Assembly: GCA_023444445.1 (NCBI GenBank)
Contig: JAEXMK010000129.1
Span: forward strand, 1-64,000
Length of the DNA: 64,000 bases
Reading direction: 5' to 3'
Origin: Pseudomonadota bacterium
GTDB lineage: Bacteria > Pseudomonadota > Alphaproteobacteria > Rhizobiales > Rhizobiaceae
Of the stretch, positions 57,256 through 64,000 are shown one piece after another. A program made the position numbers and the translations under genes. Below the pieces are notes generated by a model. That model worked only from the letters and a program-made list of their open reading frames with translations, had not been told where the DNA came from and did no database searches. Numbering within the stretch: the first letter of the stretch is position 1; the number at the start of each line of letters is the position of its first letter.

Positions 57256-58305
57256 TCAAGCCGAAACGGCCAACTCGCGTCTCTCCCGATCCGTAATGAT
57301 CGATAGATCGAGCACCTTCTGCAGATTGGCAGCGTGGCGGAAGTCGGGATCGGCGACGCCGCCTTCCATCACCGCCTTTGCGAATTTTTCGTAGTTCGTC
57401 GGCACGGGATCGACCTCGATCGTCTTCCAGATCGCCTTTTCCACATCCTCGCCGATGCAGGCACGCAGGCTGGAATAGTCGGGTGTGTGGATGACTTCGA
57501 GTGCGCCCTTGTCGCCGTGGATGCGCAAACGAAGTTCGTTGAGGTGGCCTGTCGCCCAGCGGGTGGCATGGATGACGCCCATGGCGCCGTTTTCCAGTTC
57601 GGCGGTCATTGTGAAGCTGTCATTGGCATCCAGATCGTAGACGCCAATTTTATTGCCCTCATATTTGTCGAAGGTCTTCAGCCGCGTGAAGATGCGTTCC
57701 ACATCGCTGCCCGCGCCATAAGAGGCGAAGTCGAGAATATGAATGCCGACATCACCCAGCACGCCGTTGGAGCCGTGTTTGGTGGAAAGCCGCCATAGCC
57801 ACTTGCTCTCCGTCATCCAGTCGCCCCAAGCTTTGGAAACGAGCCAGCTCTGAAGATAGGAGGCTTCAAGATGGCGCACCTTGCCGATTTTGCCGGCAAG
57901 CACCATCTCGCGCGCCGCCTGCAAGGGGGCGACGTTGCGATAGGTGAGGTTAACCATGGCGACGAGGCCTGCCTTTTCGGCGGCATCGGCCATTTCGGCT
58001 GCCTTGGCGTAGCTTTCCGCCAGCGGCTTTTCGCAGAAGACATGCTTGCCGGCCGCAAGCAGCTTCAGGCTCGTGGGGTGATGAATCGCATCAGGTGTGA
58101 CGTTTGCCGCCGCATCGAATTCACCCCAGGCGATGGCGTCGTCCAACGAGGTGAAGGAAAGCGGGATGTTGTGGCGGAGCGCGAAGCCGCGCACCACCAC
58201 GTCATCCACATCCACCGCCGCAACCAGTTCGACGCCAGCGATTTGCGAGAAATAAGTGGCATGGTTGTTGGCCATGCCGCCGGTTCCGAGAATGAGAAGT
58301 CTCAT
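57256..58305 (-). CDS. thuB: Gfo/Idh/MocA-family dehydrogenase, ThuB-like
   Basis: The 349-residue protein has the nucleotide motif LILGTGGMANNHATYF, the EKP motif in KHVFCEKPLAESY and a catalytic region VLGDVGIHILDFASY. In Sinorhizobium, ThuB with ThuA oxidises and processes trehalose and related disaccharides, apparently through the 3-keto form. It is the last gene of the minus-strand operon, 18 bases after thuA. The cluster also resembles the palatinose (pal) genes reported on the Agrobacterium linear chromosome, so the preferred disaccharide is open. Confidence 0.85.
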   Translation of the reverse strand: MRLLILGTGGMANNHATYFSQIAGVELVAAVDVDDVVVRGFALRHNIPLSFTSLDDAIAWGEFDAAANVTPDAIHHPTSLKLLAAGKHVFCEKPLAESYAKAAEMADAAEKAGLVAMVNLTYRNVAPLQAAREMVLAGKIGKVRHLEASYLQSWLVSKAWGDWMTESKWLWRLSTKHGSNGVLGDVGIHILDFASYGAGSDVERIFTRLKTFDKYEGNKIGVYDLDANDSFTMTAELENGAMGVIHATRWATGHLNELRLRIHGDKGALEVIHTPDYSSLRACIGEDVEKAIWKTIEVDPVPTNYEKFAKAVMEGGVADPDFRHAANLQKVLDLSIITDRERRELAVSA

Positions 58306-58323
58306 GCCAGTAGCTCCAAGCCC

Positions 58324-59109
58324 TTACCTGTAACCTGCTTCGCCTGCTTGATGCAGCCGTGGGCCGCGTTCCTCGATAGGCTCAAGAGCCTTGTCGACGG
58401 GGACATTGGGGGCGTCGTGAATGCTTTTCAGGGCGCCAACCGGGTTATAGGCCCATTTCACCGAATTGCTGATGACCTTCTGGACATTGGCATCGTGATA
58501 GGTGGGATAGGTCTCGTGGCCAGGGCGGAAATAGAAGATATTACCGGCGCCACGACGCCAGGTGAGGCCGGAACGGAAGACCTCACCGCCCTGGAACCAG
58601 GAGATGAAAACGGTCTCGAGCGGCTCCGGGACGGAGAACTGCTCGCCATACATCTCCTCGTTTTCCAGCTCGAAATGCTCAGGCAGGCCAGCGGCGATCG
58701 GGTGGCGCGGATTGATGGTCCACAGACGTTCGCGTTCGCCTGCCTCACGCCATTTCAGCGCGCAGGGCGTGCCCATCAGCCGCTTGAACGGCTTAGAGAA
58801 GTGGCCGGAATGCAGGACGATGAGGCCCATACCTTCCCAGACGCGCTTGGCGACACGCTCGACGATCTCGTCCTGCACCGCGCCGTGGTCCTTGTGGCCC
58901 CACCAGACAAGAACGTCGGTCGTGTCGAGACGATCCTGCGAAAGGCCGTGCTCCGGTTCCTGCAGCGTGGCGGTGGTGGCGTTGATCTCGGGGTTCTGGT
59001 TCAGCGCGTCGGCAATGGTGTTGTGCATGCCGTTTGGATAGATGGAACGCACCGTCTCATTGATGTGTTCGTGGATATTTTCGCCCCATACAACGGTGTT
59101 GATGGTCAT
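58324..59109 (-). CDS. thuA: ThuA family protein (trehalose utilisation)
   Basis: The 261-residue ThuA-domain protein has the class I amidotransferase-like fold of the family. Seen are [32 protein letters not shown], and [20 protein letters not shown] near the C-terminus. AAGGAG gives 7-base spacing to ATG 59109; an ATG six bases upstream is too close. Genetic work in rhizobia ties ThuA to conversion of a keto-disaccharide, but its exact reaction is not settled to my knowledge. Confidence 0.88.
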   Translation of the reverse strand: MTINTVVWGENIHEHINETVRSIYPNGMHNTIADALNQNPEINATTATLQEPEHGLSQDRLDTTDVLVWWGHKDHGAVQDEIVERVAKRVWEGMGLIVLHSGHFSKPFKRLMGTPCALKWREAGERERLWTINPRHPIAAGLPEHFELENEEMYGEQFSVPEPLETVFISWFQGGEVFRSGLTWRRGAGNIFYFRPGHETYPTYHDANVQKVISNSVKWAYNPVGALKSIHDAPNVPVDKALEPIEERGPRLHQAGEAGYR

Positions 59110-59164
59110 TCTCATGCTCCTTGGTGAAAGCCGGCTACTTGGGTTGTCCCGGCGGAAGTTGGGT

Positions 59165-60193
59165 TCAGGCAGCACCCCGGGCGGGGTTGCGGGCAATTGC
59201 CCTGCCTTCGGCGTCAAAACGGTGGATTTGCGCCGCATCCGGCACAATGGTGATGCGATCGCCTGCCTTTCGGCCGGTCACGCCCTCTTCGCGAACGACG
59301 ACCGGCTCGCCAGACCCGATCTCGACATAGATGTAGCTGTCCGATCCCAGCATCTCCGAATGAACGATCTCGCCATTCCATCCGTTCCCGTCCGTTGTGA
59401 TGGCAATATGTTCGGGGCGTATGCCAATGGTCTTTGCGCCCTCGGCCTCCGCATATCTGCCGGTGAGGAAGTTCATCTTCGGTGAGCCGATGAAGCCGGC
59501 GACGAAGGTGTTGACGGGGCTCTCGTAAAGCTCGAGCGGCGTGCCGATCTGCTCGACACGACCGTCACGCAGCACGCAGATGCGGTCGGCGAGCGTCATC
59601 GCCTCCACCTGATCATGCGTCACGTAAATCATCGTCGTATCATGCATTTCGCGGTGGAGCTTGGCGATTTCCAGACGGGTCGCGACACGCAACGCTGCAT
59701 CGAGGTTGGAGAGCGGTTCATCGAAGAGAAAGACCTTGGGATCACGCACGATGGCGCGGCCGATGGCGACACGCTGACGCTGGCCGCCGGATAGCTGCTT
59801 TGGCAGGCGCTCCAGATAAGGCGTGAGTTGCAGCATCTCGGCCGCCGCCTCCACGCGCTTGCGCCGCTGCTCCTTGTCTGCACCGGACAGTTTCATGCCG
59901 AAGGCCATGTTCTCGAACACGGTCATATGCGGATAAAGCGCATAGGACTGGAAGACCATGGCGACGCCGCGCTTGGCGGGCGGCAGGCGGTTCACGGTTT
60001 CGCCGTCGAAAGACAGCGTACCGCCGGTGATTTCTTCCAGCCCGCAGATGAGGCGCAGAAGCGTGGATTTGCCGCAGCCGGAGGGGCCGACAAAAACCAT
60101 GAATTCGCCGGAGCGGATGTCCATGTCGATGCCCTTGATGACATCGAAAGCGCCGAAGGATTTGCGAAGATCGCGCAGTTGAATGGTGGTCAT
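59165..60193 (-). CDS. thuK: Disaccharide ABC transporter ATP-binding protein
   Basis: The 342-residue MalK-type ATPase has Walker [10 protein letters not shown], signature [16 protein letters not shown], Walker [14 protein letters not shown] and a C-terminal regulatory domain with [10 protein letters not shown]. It energises ThuF and ThuG. It starts 10 bases after the ThuG stop and precedes thuA by 55 bases. Confidence 0.9.
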   Translation of the reverse strand: MTTIQLRDLRKSFGAFDVIKGIDMDIRSGEFMVFVGPSGCGKSTLLRLICGLEEITGGTLSFDGETVNRLPPAKRGVAMVFQSYALYPHMTVFENMAFGMKLSGADKEQRRKRVEAAAEMLQLTPYLERLPKQLSGGQRQRVAIGRAIVRDPKVFLFDEPLSNLDAALRVATRLEIAKLHREMHDTTMIYVTHDQVEAMTLADRICVLRDGRVEQIGTPLELYESPVNTFVAGFIGSPKMNFLTGRYAEAEGAKTIGIRPEHIAITTDGNGWNGEIVHSEMLGSDSYIYVEIGSGEPVVVREEGVTGRKAGDRITIVPDAAQIHRFDAEGRAIARNPARGAA

Positions 60194-60203
60194 GATGTTT
60201 CTC

Positions 60204-61037
60204 CTAGCCTTTGACGCCGCCGGCGGTGAGGCCGGAGATGATACGTCGCTGGAAGATCAGAACGAGGACGACGAGCGGAGCGGTGACGATGACGGACGCG
60301 GCCATGATCGTTCCCCAGGGGATTTCGAACTGCGAGCCGCCCGACAGAAGCGCGATGGCGACGGGCACCGTGCGCTGCTCGTTCGATGAAGTGAAGGTGA
60401 GCGCGAAGAGGAACTCGTTCCACGCCGCGATGAAGGCAAGGAGGCCCGTCGTGACGAGCGCCGGCCACATCAAGGGCATGAACACCTGGGTGATGATGAC
60501 CCACGGCGTCGCGCCATCAACGATTGCCGCTTCCTCGATCTCGATCGGCAGGTCGCGCATGAAGGTTGTCAGCACCCAGACCGTGAAGGGCAGGGTGAAG
60601 ATCATGTAGGAAAAGATCAGCGCCAGCGGCGTGTTGAAGATGCCCGCCCAGCGGATCAGCTCAAACAGGCCGGCAAGAACGGCGATCTGCGGGAACATCG
60701 AAACCGAAAGGATGGTGAGCAGCAGCAAAGAGCGGCCACGGAAGCGGACTCGCGCCAGCGCATAGGAAGCTGTTACCGCAAGGAACAGCGACAATATGAC
60801 GACGGAGGATGCAACAAATAGCGAATTGCCGAGATTACGCAGGAAAGTACCGTTACCGATGACAAAGCTGTAATTGGCCAGCGAGAAGTCACGCGGCCAA
60901 TAATTGACCTGGAACAGCGCCGATCCGGATTTCAGGCTCGTCAGGATCGCGTAATAAAACGGGAATACCGAAATCACCATGATGATGGCGACAAGCGCGT
61001 AGAAGGCGGTGGTTTTCAGGATGCTGGGCAGGGTCAT
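60204..61037 (-). CDS. thuG: Disaccharide ABC transporter permease (MalG type)
   Basis: The 277-residue permease has six membrane segments and the coupling loop EEAAIVDGATPWVIITQVFM. It ends GLTAGGVKG, like other CUT1 MalG-type subunits. ATG 61037 overlaps the ThuF stop (ATGA), so the open frame upstream to 61073 is discarded. Confidence 0.9.
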   Translation of the reverse strand: MTLPSILKTTAFYALVAIIMVISVFPFYYAILTSLKSGSALFQVNYWPRDFSLANYSFVIGNGTFLRNLGNSLFVASSVVILSLFLAVTASYALARVRFRGRSLLLLTILSVSMFPQIAVLAGLFELIRWAGIFNTPLALIFSYMIFTLPFTVWVLTTFMRDLPIEIEEAAIVDGATPWVIITQVFMPLMWPALVTTGLLAFIAAWNEFLFALTFTSSNEQRTVPVAIALLSGGSQFEIPWGTIMAASVIVTAPLVVLVLIFQRRIISGLTAGGVKG

Positions 61038-62014
61038 CGCGCGGCTCCATCGGTGTTGACGCGCCCGAGCCACATGTAGATGACCGTGATCGAGGCGATG
61101 ATGAGGAACAGCATGGTGGAGGCTGCAGCACCGTAGGAGAACTTGTCGAAATCGAACAGGTTCTCGCGCGCCAGCACTGACATGGTGCGGGTCTGGGCAT
61201 TATTCGGCGTCAGGATGTATATGAGGTCGAAAACGCGCATCGCATCCAGCATGCGGAAGATCACCGCGACCATCAGCGCCGGACGGATCATCGGCAGGGT
61301 GACGCGAAAGAACACCTTTACGGGGTGGATGCCATCTACCTTGGCCGCCTCATACATGTCCTTCGGCACCATTTGCAGGCCGGCGAGAATGAGCAGCGCC
61401 ATGAAGGGCGTGGTCTTCCAGATATCGACGATCAGCACGGCGATCATCGCGGTTTCGGGATTGGCGGTCCAGGCGATCTTGTTGGAGATCAGCCCAAGAT
61501 TGAGGAACAGGTCGTTCAATATGCCGAACTGGTCGTTCAGCATCCATGCCCACATCTGCGCCGAAACGATGGTGGGAATGGCCCATGGCACGAGAATGGC
61601 GGCGCGCACAAGGCCGCGGCCTTTGAATTCCGCGTTCAGCACCAGCGCGACAATCAGGCCAAGTACCGTTTCGAGACTGACAGAGACCACGGTGAATTTC
61701 AGCGTGTTGAGAACCGCGCCCCACCATGCGGGATCGGCAAGCAGGCCGCGATAGATGGTGCGGCCGCTGCTGAGCGTGATCCAGGTGAGGTAGTTCTTGA
61801 GGCCGACGAACTGCGCCCCGTCGAGATTGGTAAGCGAGGCGTCGGTGAGGCTGAACCACACGGTGCGCACCAGCGGCCATCCGGCCACCAGCGCCAGCAC
61901 CAGAAATGTGGGGGCAAGAAACAGCCAGGCGGATTTCAGTCTTTCCGACTGCAGGTCAGAGCCGGTGCCGGCGTCGGATGCCGCGACTGGTCTTTGAAGG
62001 GCGATGTCGTTCAT
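61034..62014 (-). CDS. thuF: Disaccharide ABC transporter permease (MalF type)
   Basis: The 326-residue permease has a hydrophilic N-terminus of about 30 residues, six membrane segments and the coupling loop YEAAKVDGIHPVKVFFRVTL. It pairs with ThuG. The gene is 64 bases after the binding-protein gene. Confidence 0.9.
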   Translation of the reverse strand: MNDIALQRPVAASDAGTGSDLQSERLKSAWLFLAPTFLVLALVAGWPLVRTVWFSLTDASLTNLDGAQFVGLKNYLTWITLSSGRTIYRGLLADPAWWGAVLNTLKFTVVSVSLETVLGLIVALVLNAEFKGRGLVRAAILVPWAIPTIVSAQMWAWMLNDQFGILNDLFLNLGLISNKIAWTANPETAMIAVLIVDIWKTTPFMALLILAGLQMVPKDMYEAAKVDGIHPVKVFFRVTLPMIRPALMVAVIFRMLDAMRVFDLIYILTPNNAQTRTMSVLARENLFDFDKFSYGAAASTMLFLIIASITVIYMWLGRVNTDGAAR

Positions 62015-62078
62015 GGGGATATCTCGCGGTTGGGGCGCAGGAGACGATCAGGCGAGACCGCCTCCCGCGCGGGCCGGA

Positions 62079-63344
62079 TTACCAGCCGTTGCCTTTGAGA
62101 TCGGTCAGTTCAACCTCGAGGAGCTCGAGATTTTCCGCCGCCGTACCGTTGCCGGAGAGCGTGTTGTGCACGGCGCCCCAGAACTTGGCGGAAACCTCGT
62201 TGTATTTCACCTTGGCCGAGGCGGAAGGACGCGGAACGGCGGTCTGGAAGATCGGCTTCCATGTCGGCATGAAGGGCTGTGCCGCCGCGACATCCTTGTC
62301 GTCGTAAAGCGAAGCGATCGTCGGCATGTTGGACAGCTGGATCGCGCGCATCTTCTGGGTGTCTTTCGATGCCAGGAACTTCACGAGCTGGATTGCTGCT
62401 TCCTGATCGTCGGAATATTTAGAGACGGCAAGGTTCCAGCCGCCGAGTGTCGAAGCAGGGGCTTCGCCTTCCGCGCCAGCCGGCAGCGGGGTGACGCCGA
62501 ACTTGCCCTTGATTGCGCTGTCGTCGCCGTTGCCCAGGGCATAAGCATAGGGCCAGTTGCGCATGAAGATGGAATTGCCGGTTTGCCAGACGCCGCGTGC
62601 CTCTTCTTCCTTGTAAGCAAGTACGCCCTGCGGCGCGATGGTGCCAACCCAGCCCTTCGCCGTTTCGATGGCGGCTGCTGCTTTTTCATTGTTCACGGAG
62701 ATATCGCCATTGGTCTCCACAATATGGCCGCCACCGGCAGAGGCGATCCATTCCAGGGCGTTGCAGGTCAGTCCCTCATAGGCGCTGCCCTGAAAAACGA
62801 AGCCCCAGAGATCCTTCTGGCCAGCCTCACGCTCCTTGTCCTGAATTTCCTTGGCGGTCTCACTCAGCTCCTTCCATGTCTTCGGCGGCTGCTTGCCATA
62901 TTTTTCCAGAAGATCCTTGCGATAGAAAAGCGCTGGCGCGTCGGTGAACATCGGCATGGCGACGAGCTTGCCGTCTACCGTCTGCGATGCGACGATGGAG
63001 GGGAAATGATCGCCGATGACATCCTTGGTCGCTGCGGTCAGATCCACGAACTGGTCGGCGAGCTGCGGTGCCCAGATCACGTCCGTCTGGTAGACGTCGA
63101 CATCCTTGTTACCGGCGGCAAGCCATAGGCGGTACTGACTGAACTGCTCGCTTGATGATGACGGCATGGTGACGAGATTGACCTTGTGACCGGTCTCTTT
63201 CTCGAAAGCGGCGATCCGTTCGCGGAAGAACGCGATGTTCTTTCCGGTTGAATTGGCGGCGATGGAAAGTTCGGCTGCTTGCACCGAAACGGCGGCGGCA
63301 AGTACGCTACCGCACAGGAACAAAGTCTTCATGGAAATATTCAT
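62079..63344 (-). CDS. thuE: Disaccharide-binding periplasmic protein
   Basis: The 421-residue protein has a signal peptide (to about VQAAE, residue 24) and a maltose-binding-like fold. Seen are IAANSTGKNIAFFRERIAAF, QYRLWLAAGNKDVDVYQTDV and a C-terminal GAVHNTLSGNGTAAENLELL. GGAGGAG lies 7 bases before ATG 63344; the longer frame lacks a site. It is the first gene of thuEFGKAB, and the LacI-type palindromes upstream imply induction by the sugar. Ligands may include trehalose, sucrose, maltose or palatinose. Confidence 0.88.
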   Translation of the reverse strand: MNISMKTLFLCGSVLAAAVSVQAAELSIAANSTGKNIAFFRERIAAFEKETGHKVNLVTMPSSSSEQFSQYRLWLAAGNKDVDVYQTDVIWAPQLADQFVDLTAATKDVIGDHFPSIVASQTVDGKLVAMPMFTDAPALFYRKDLLEKYGKQPPKTWKELSETAKEIQDKEREAGQKDLWGFVFQGSAYEGLTCNALEWIASAGGGHIVETNGDISVNNEKAAAAIETAKGWVGTIAPQGVLAYKEEEARGVWQTGNSIFMRNWPYAYALGNGDDSAIKGKFGVTPLPAGAEGEAPASTLGGWNLAVSKYSDDQEAAIQLVKFLASKDTQKMRAIQLSNMPTIASLYDDKDVAAAQPFMPTWKPIFQTAVPRPSASAKVKYNEVSAKFWGAVHNTLSGNGTAAENLELLEVELTDLKGNGW

Positions 63345-63384
63345 TGTCAAACTCCTCCGTTGACGCTCCCGATTGTCCTCAAAA

Positions 63385-63400
63385 TTGAAAGCGCTTTTGA
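63385..63400. promoter_or_regulatory. LacI-type operator candidate near thuE
   Basis: TTGAAAGCGCTTTTGA is an almost perfect palindrome centred on GC, 41 bases before the thuE ATG. This position suits repression of the minus-strand operon by the divergent LacI regulator. Confidence 0.65.
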
Positions 63401-63511
63401 CTGGTGCGAGGCTCTCAAAAGTCATGCAATCTGTCAATACTCTTTCTAATACGCTGAGAATCGGGTGTTTCTGCCTGCAATTTCTCGGCGTTTGCCTTTC
63501 AGAATGATCAA

Positions 63512-63525
63512 CTGTAAGGTTTCAG
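63512..63525. promoter_or_regulatory. CTGTAA-type motif shared with the other sugar operon
   Basis: CTGTAAGGTTTCAG differs by one base from the operator candidate at 48779, some 14.7 kb away. It lies in the divergent region between thuE and the LacI gene. Confidence 0.45.
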
Positions 63526-63532
63526 GTGGGAG

Positions 63533-63556
63533 AAAATTGAAATCGTTTTCAATTTT
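63533..63556. promoter_or_regulatory. LacI-type operator candidate near the regulator gene
   Basis: Ten-base arms (AAAATTGAAA and TTTCAATTTT) flank TCGT around the central CG, with only one mismatched pair. The core TTGAAATCGTTTTCAA is related to the site at 63385. Autoregulation or looping between the two sites is likely. Confidence 0.75.
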
Positions 63557-63600
63557 TGTCGGCTTGAAAAAACCGCGGCGGCAACGCATGCAGGGGCAAA

Positions 63601-64000
63601 TTGGCAAAAAACATGAAGCTCAAGGAATTCGCAGCAAAGGTTGGGCTCTCGCCTACCACCGTCAGCCGGGCGCTTGGCGGCTACCCCGAAGTGCGCGAGG
63701 AGACGCGCCAGCGGGTGATGGAGGCTGCGCTGAAATATGGCTACCGGCCCAATGCCAACGCCGTCAGGCTGGCAACGGGCAGGGCCGGCGCCATCGGCGT
63801 CGTCATGGGTCGCTCAGGCGGCGGACATTTCTTTTCGGAATTCATGGGCGGCATGGCGACCCGACTTGAACGGGAAGAAACAGATATTCTTGTCAGCGTC
63901 ACCGTCGACAATAATCTCGATGAGGAACTGGCGATTTTCAGCCGGCTGGCAGCGAGCGGCCGGGTGGATGGCATCATCGTGCATTCGCCGCGCCCGGAGG
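63601..64000 (+). CDS. thuR: LacI-family transcriptional regulator (partial, runs off the window)
   Basis: The first 130 or so residues are present. The helix-turn-helix is KEFAAKVGLSPTTVSRALGG, followed by the hinge helix RPNANAVRLATGRAGAIGVV and the start of the sugar-binding core. I place the start at TTG 63601 because AGGGG lies just upstream; ATG 63613 is the alternative but lacks a ribosome site. Divergent from thuE, it is the natural repressor of the disaccharide operon. The C-terminus is beyond base 64000. Confidence 0.85.
   Translation, partial: MAKNMKLKEFAAKVGLSPTTVSRALGGYPEVREETRQRVMEAALKYGYRPNANAVRLATGRAGAIGVVMGRSGGGHFFSEFMGGMATRLEREETDILVSVTVDNNLDEELAIFSRLAASGRVDGIIVHSPRPE

Overview
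The window is a 64 kb piece of an alphaproteobacterial replicon. G+C is high, genes are tightly packed with ATGA stop/start overlaps, and nearly every protein has a Rhizobiaceae flavour: a thu/pal-type disaccharide operon, a pseudoazurin, an MaeB malic enzyme with a phosphotransacetylase-like tail, an aa3 oxidase subunit IV, and RirA- and Zur-like boxes. An Agrobacterium-type secondary (linear) chromosome is the best guess, because the cargo is almost all transport and catabolism. This is inference; no rRNA, tRNA, replication gene or CRISPR array was seen.

Layout. 0.3-7.0 kb (minus strand): a six-gene catabolic run (argE-like deacetylase, ghrA-like reductase, cupin, two aldehyde dehydrogenases including gabD, and a tartrate/isopropylmalate-type dehydrogenase), ending in a strong terminator. 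7.2-8.0 kb: a GNAT acetyltransferase. 8.06-11.8 kb: a cobalamin riboswitch, then a Zur-box-like palindrome that overlaps the start of a tiny ORF ending in Arg-Cys-Cys-Cys, then a BtuFCD-like importer translationally coupled to a pseudoazurin. 12.0-17.1 kb: a methyltransferase diverges from a second Fe/B12-family importer with two tandem binding proteins; a perfect RirA-type box lies between them. 17.3-20.5 kb: an orphan type I secretion ATPase and membrane-fusion pair. 20.9-24.7 kb: a ribose/inositol-type sugar ABC operon. 24.8-30.8 kb: a glutamine-amidotransferase-like hydrolase, a TRAP transporter whose binding protein is convergent with its membrane subunits, a cytochrome oxidase subunit IV and a small secreted protein. 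30.8-34.1 kb: a D-amino-acid-dehydrogenase-like FAD enzyme and a soluble double-PAS chemoreceptor. 34.2-40.3 kb (minus): a polar amino acid ABC importer with an MmgE/PrpD protein and an NtaA-type flavin monooxygenase. 40.5-48.4 kb: malic enzyme, a LysR regulator divergent from a membrane PQQ dehydrogenase, a ManC-type enzyme and a CPBP protease remnant. 48.8-55.1 kb: a sugar ABC operon with a TIM-barrel isomerase/epimerase and a Gfo/Idh/MocA dehydrogenase, carrying two LacI-type palindromes. 55.2-57.1 kb: queCDE. 57.3-64 kb: the thuBAKGFE operon (minus) and a divergent LacI regulator cut by the window end.

How it fits together. Most of the window feeds small molecules into metabolism: GABA-type semialdehydes, sugars, disaccharides, keto-acids and amino-acid-like compounds. 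Two blocks appear to be metal-responsive. The cobalamin/Zur-like/poly-cysteine leader on the pseudoazurin operon is the most unusual signal. The pair of sugar operons flanking queCDE both use Gfo/Idh/MocA dehydrogenases and share an operator-like motif, so they may be co-regulated pathways, possibly through 3-keto-sugars. All functional statements rest on reading sequence and motifs by eye; no database search was possible.
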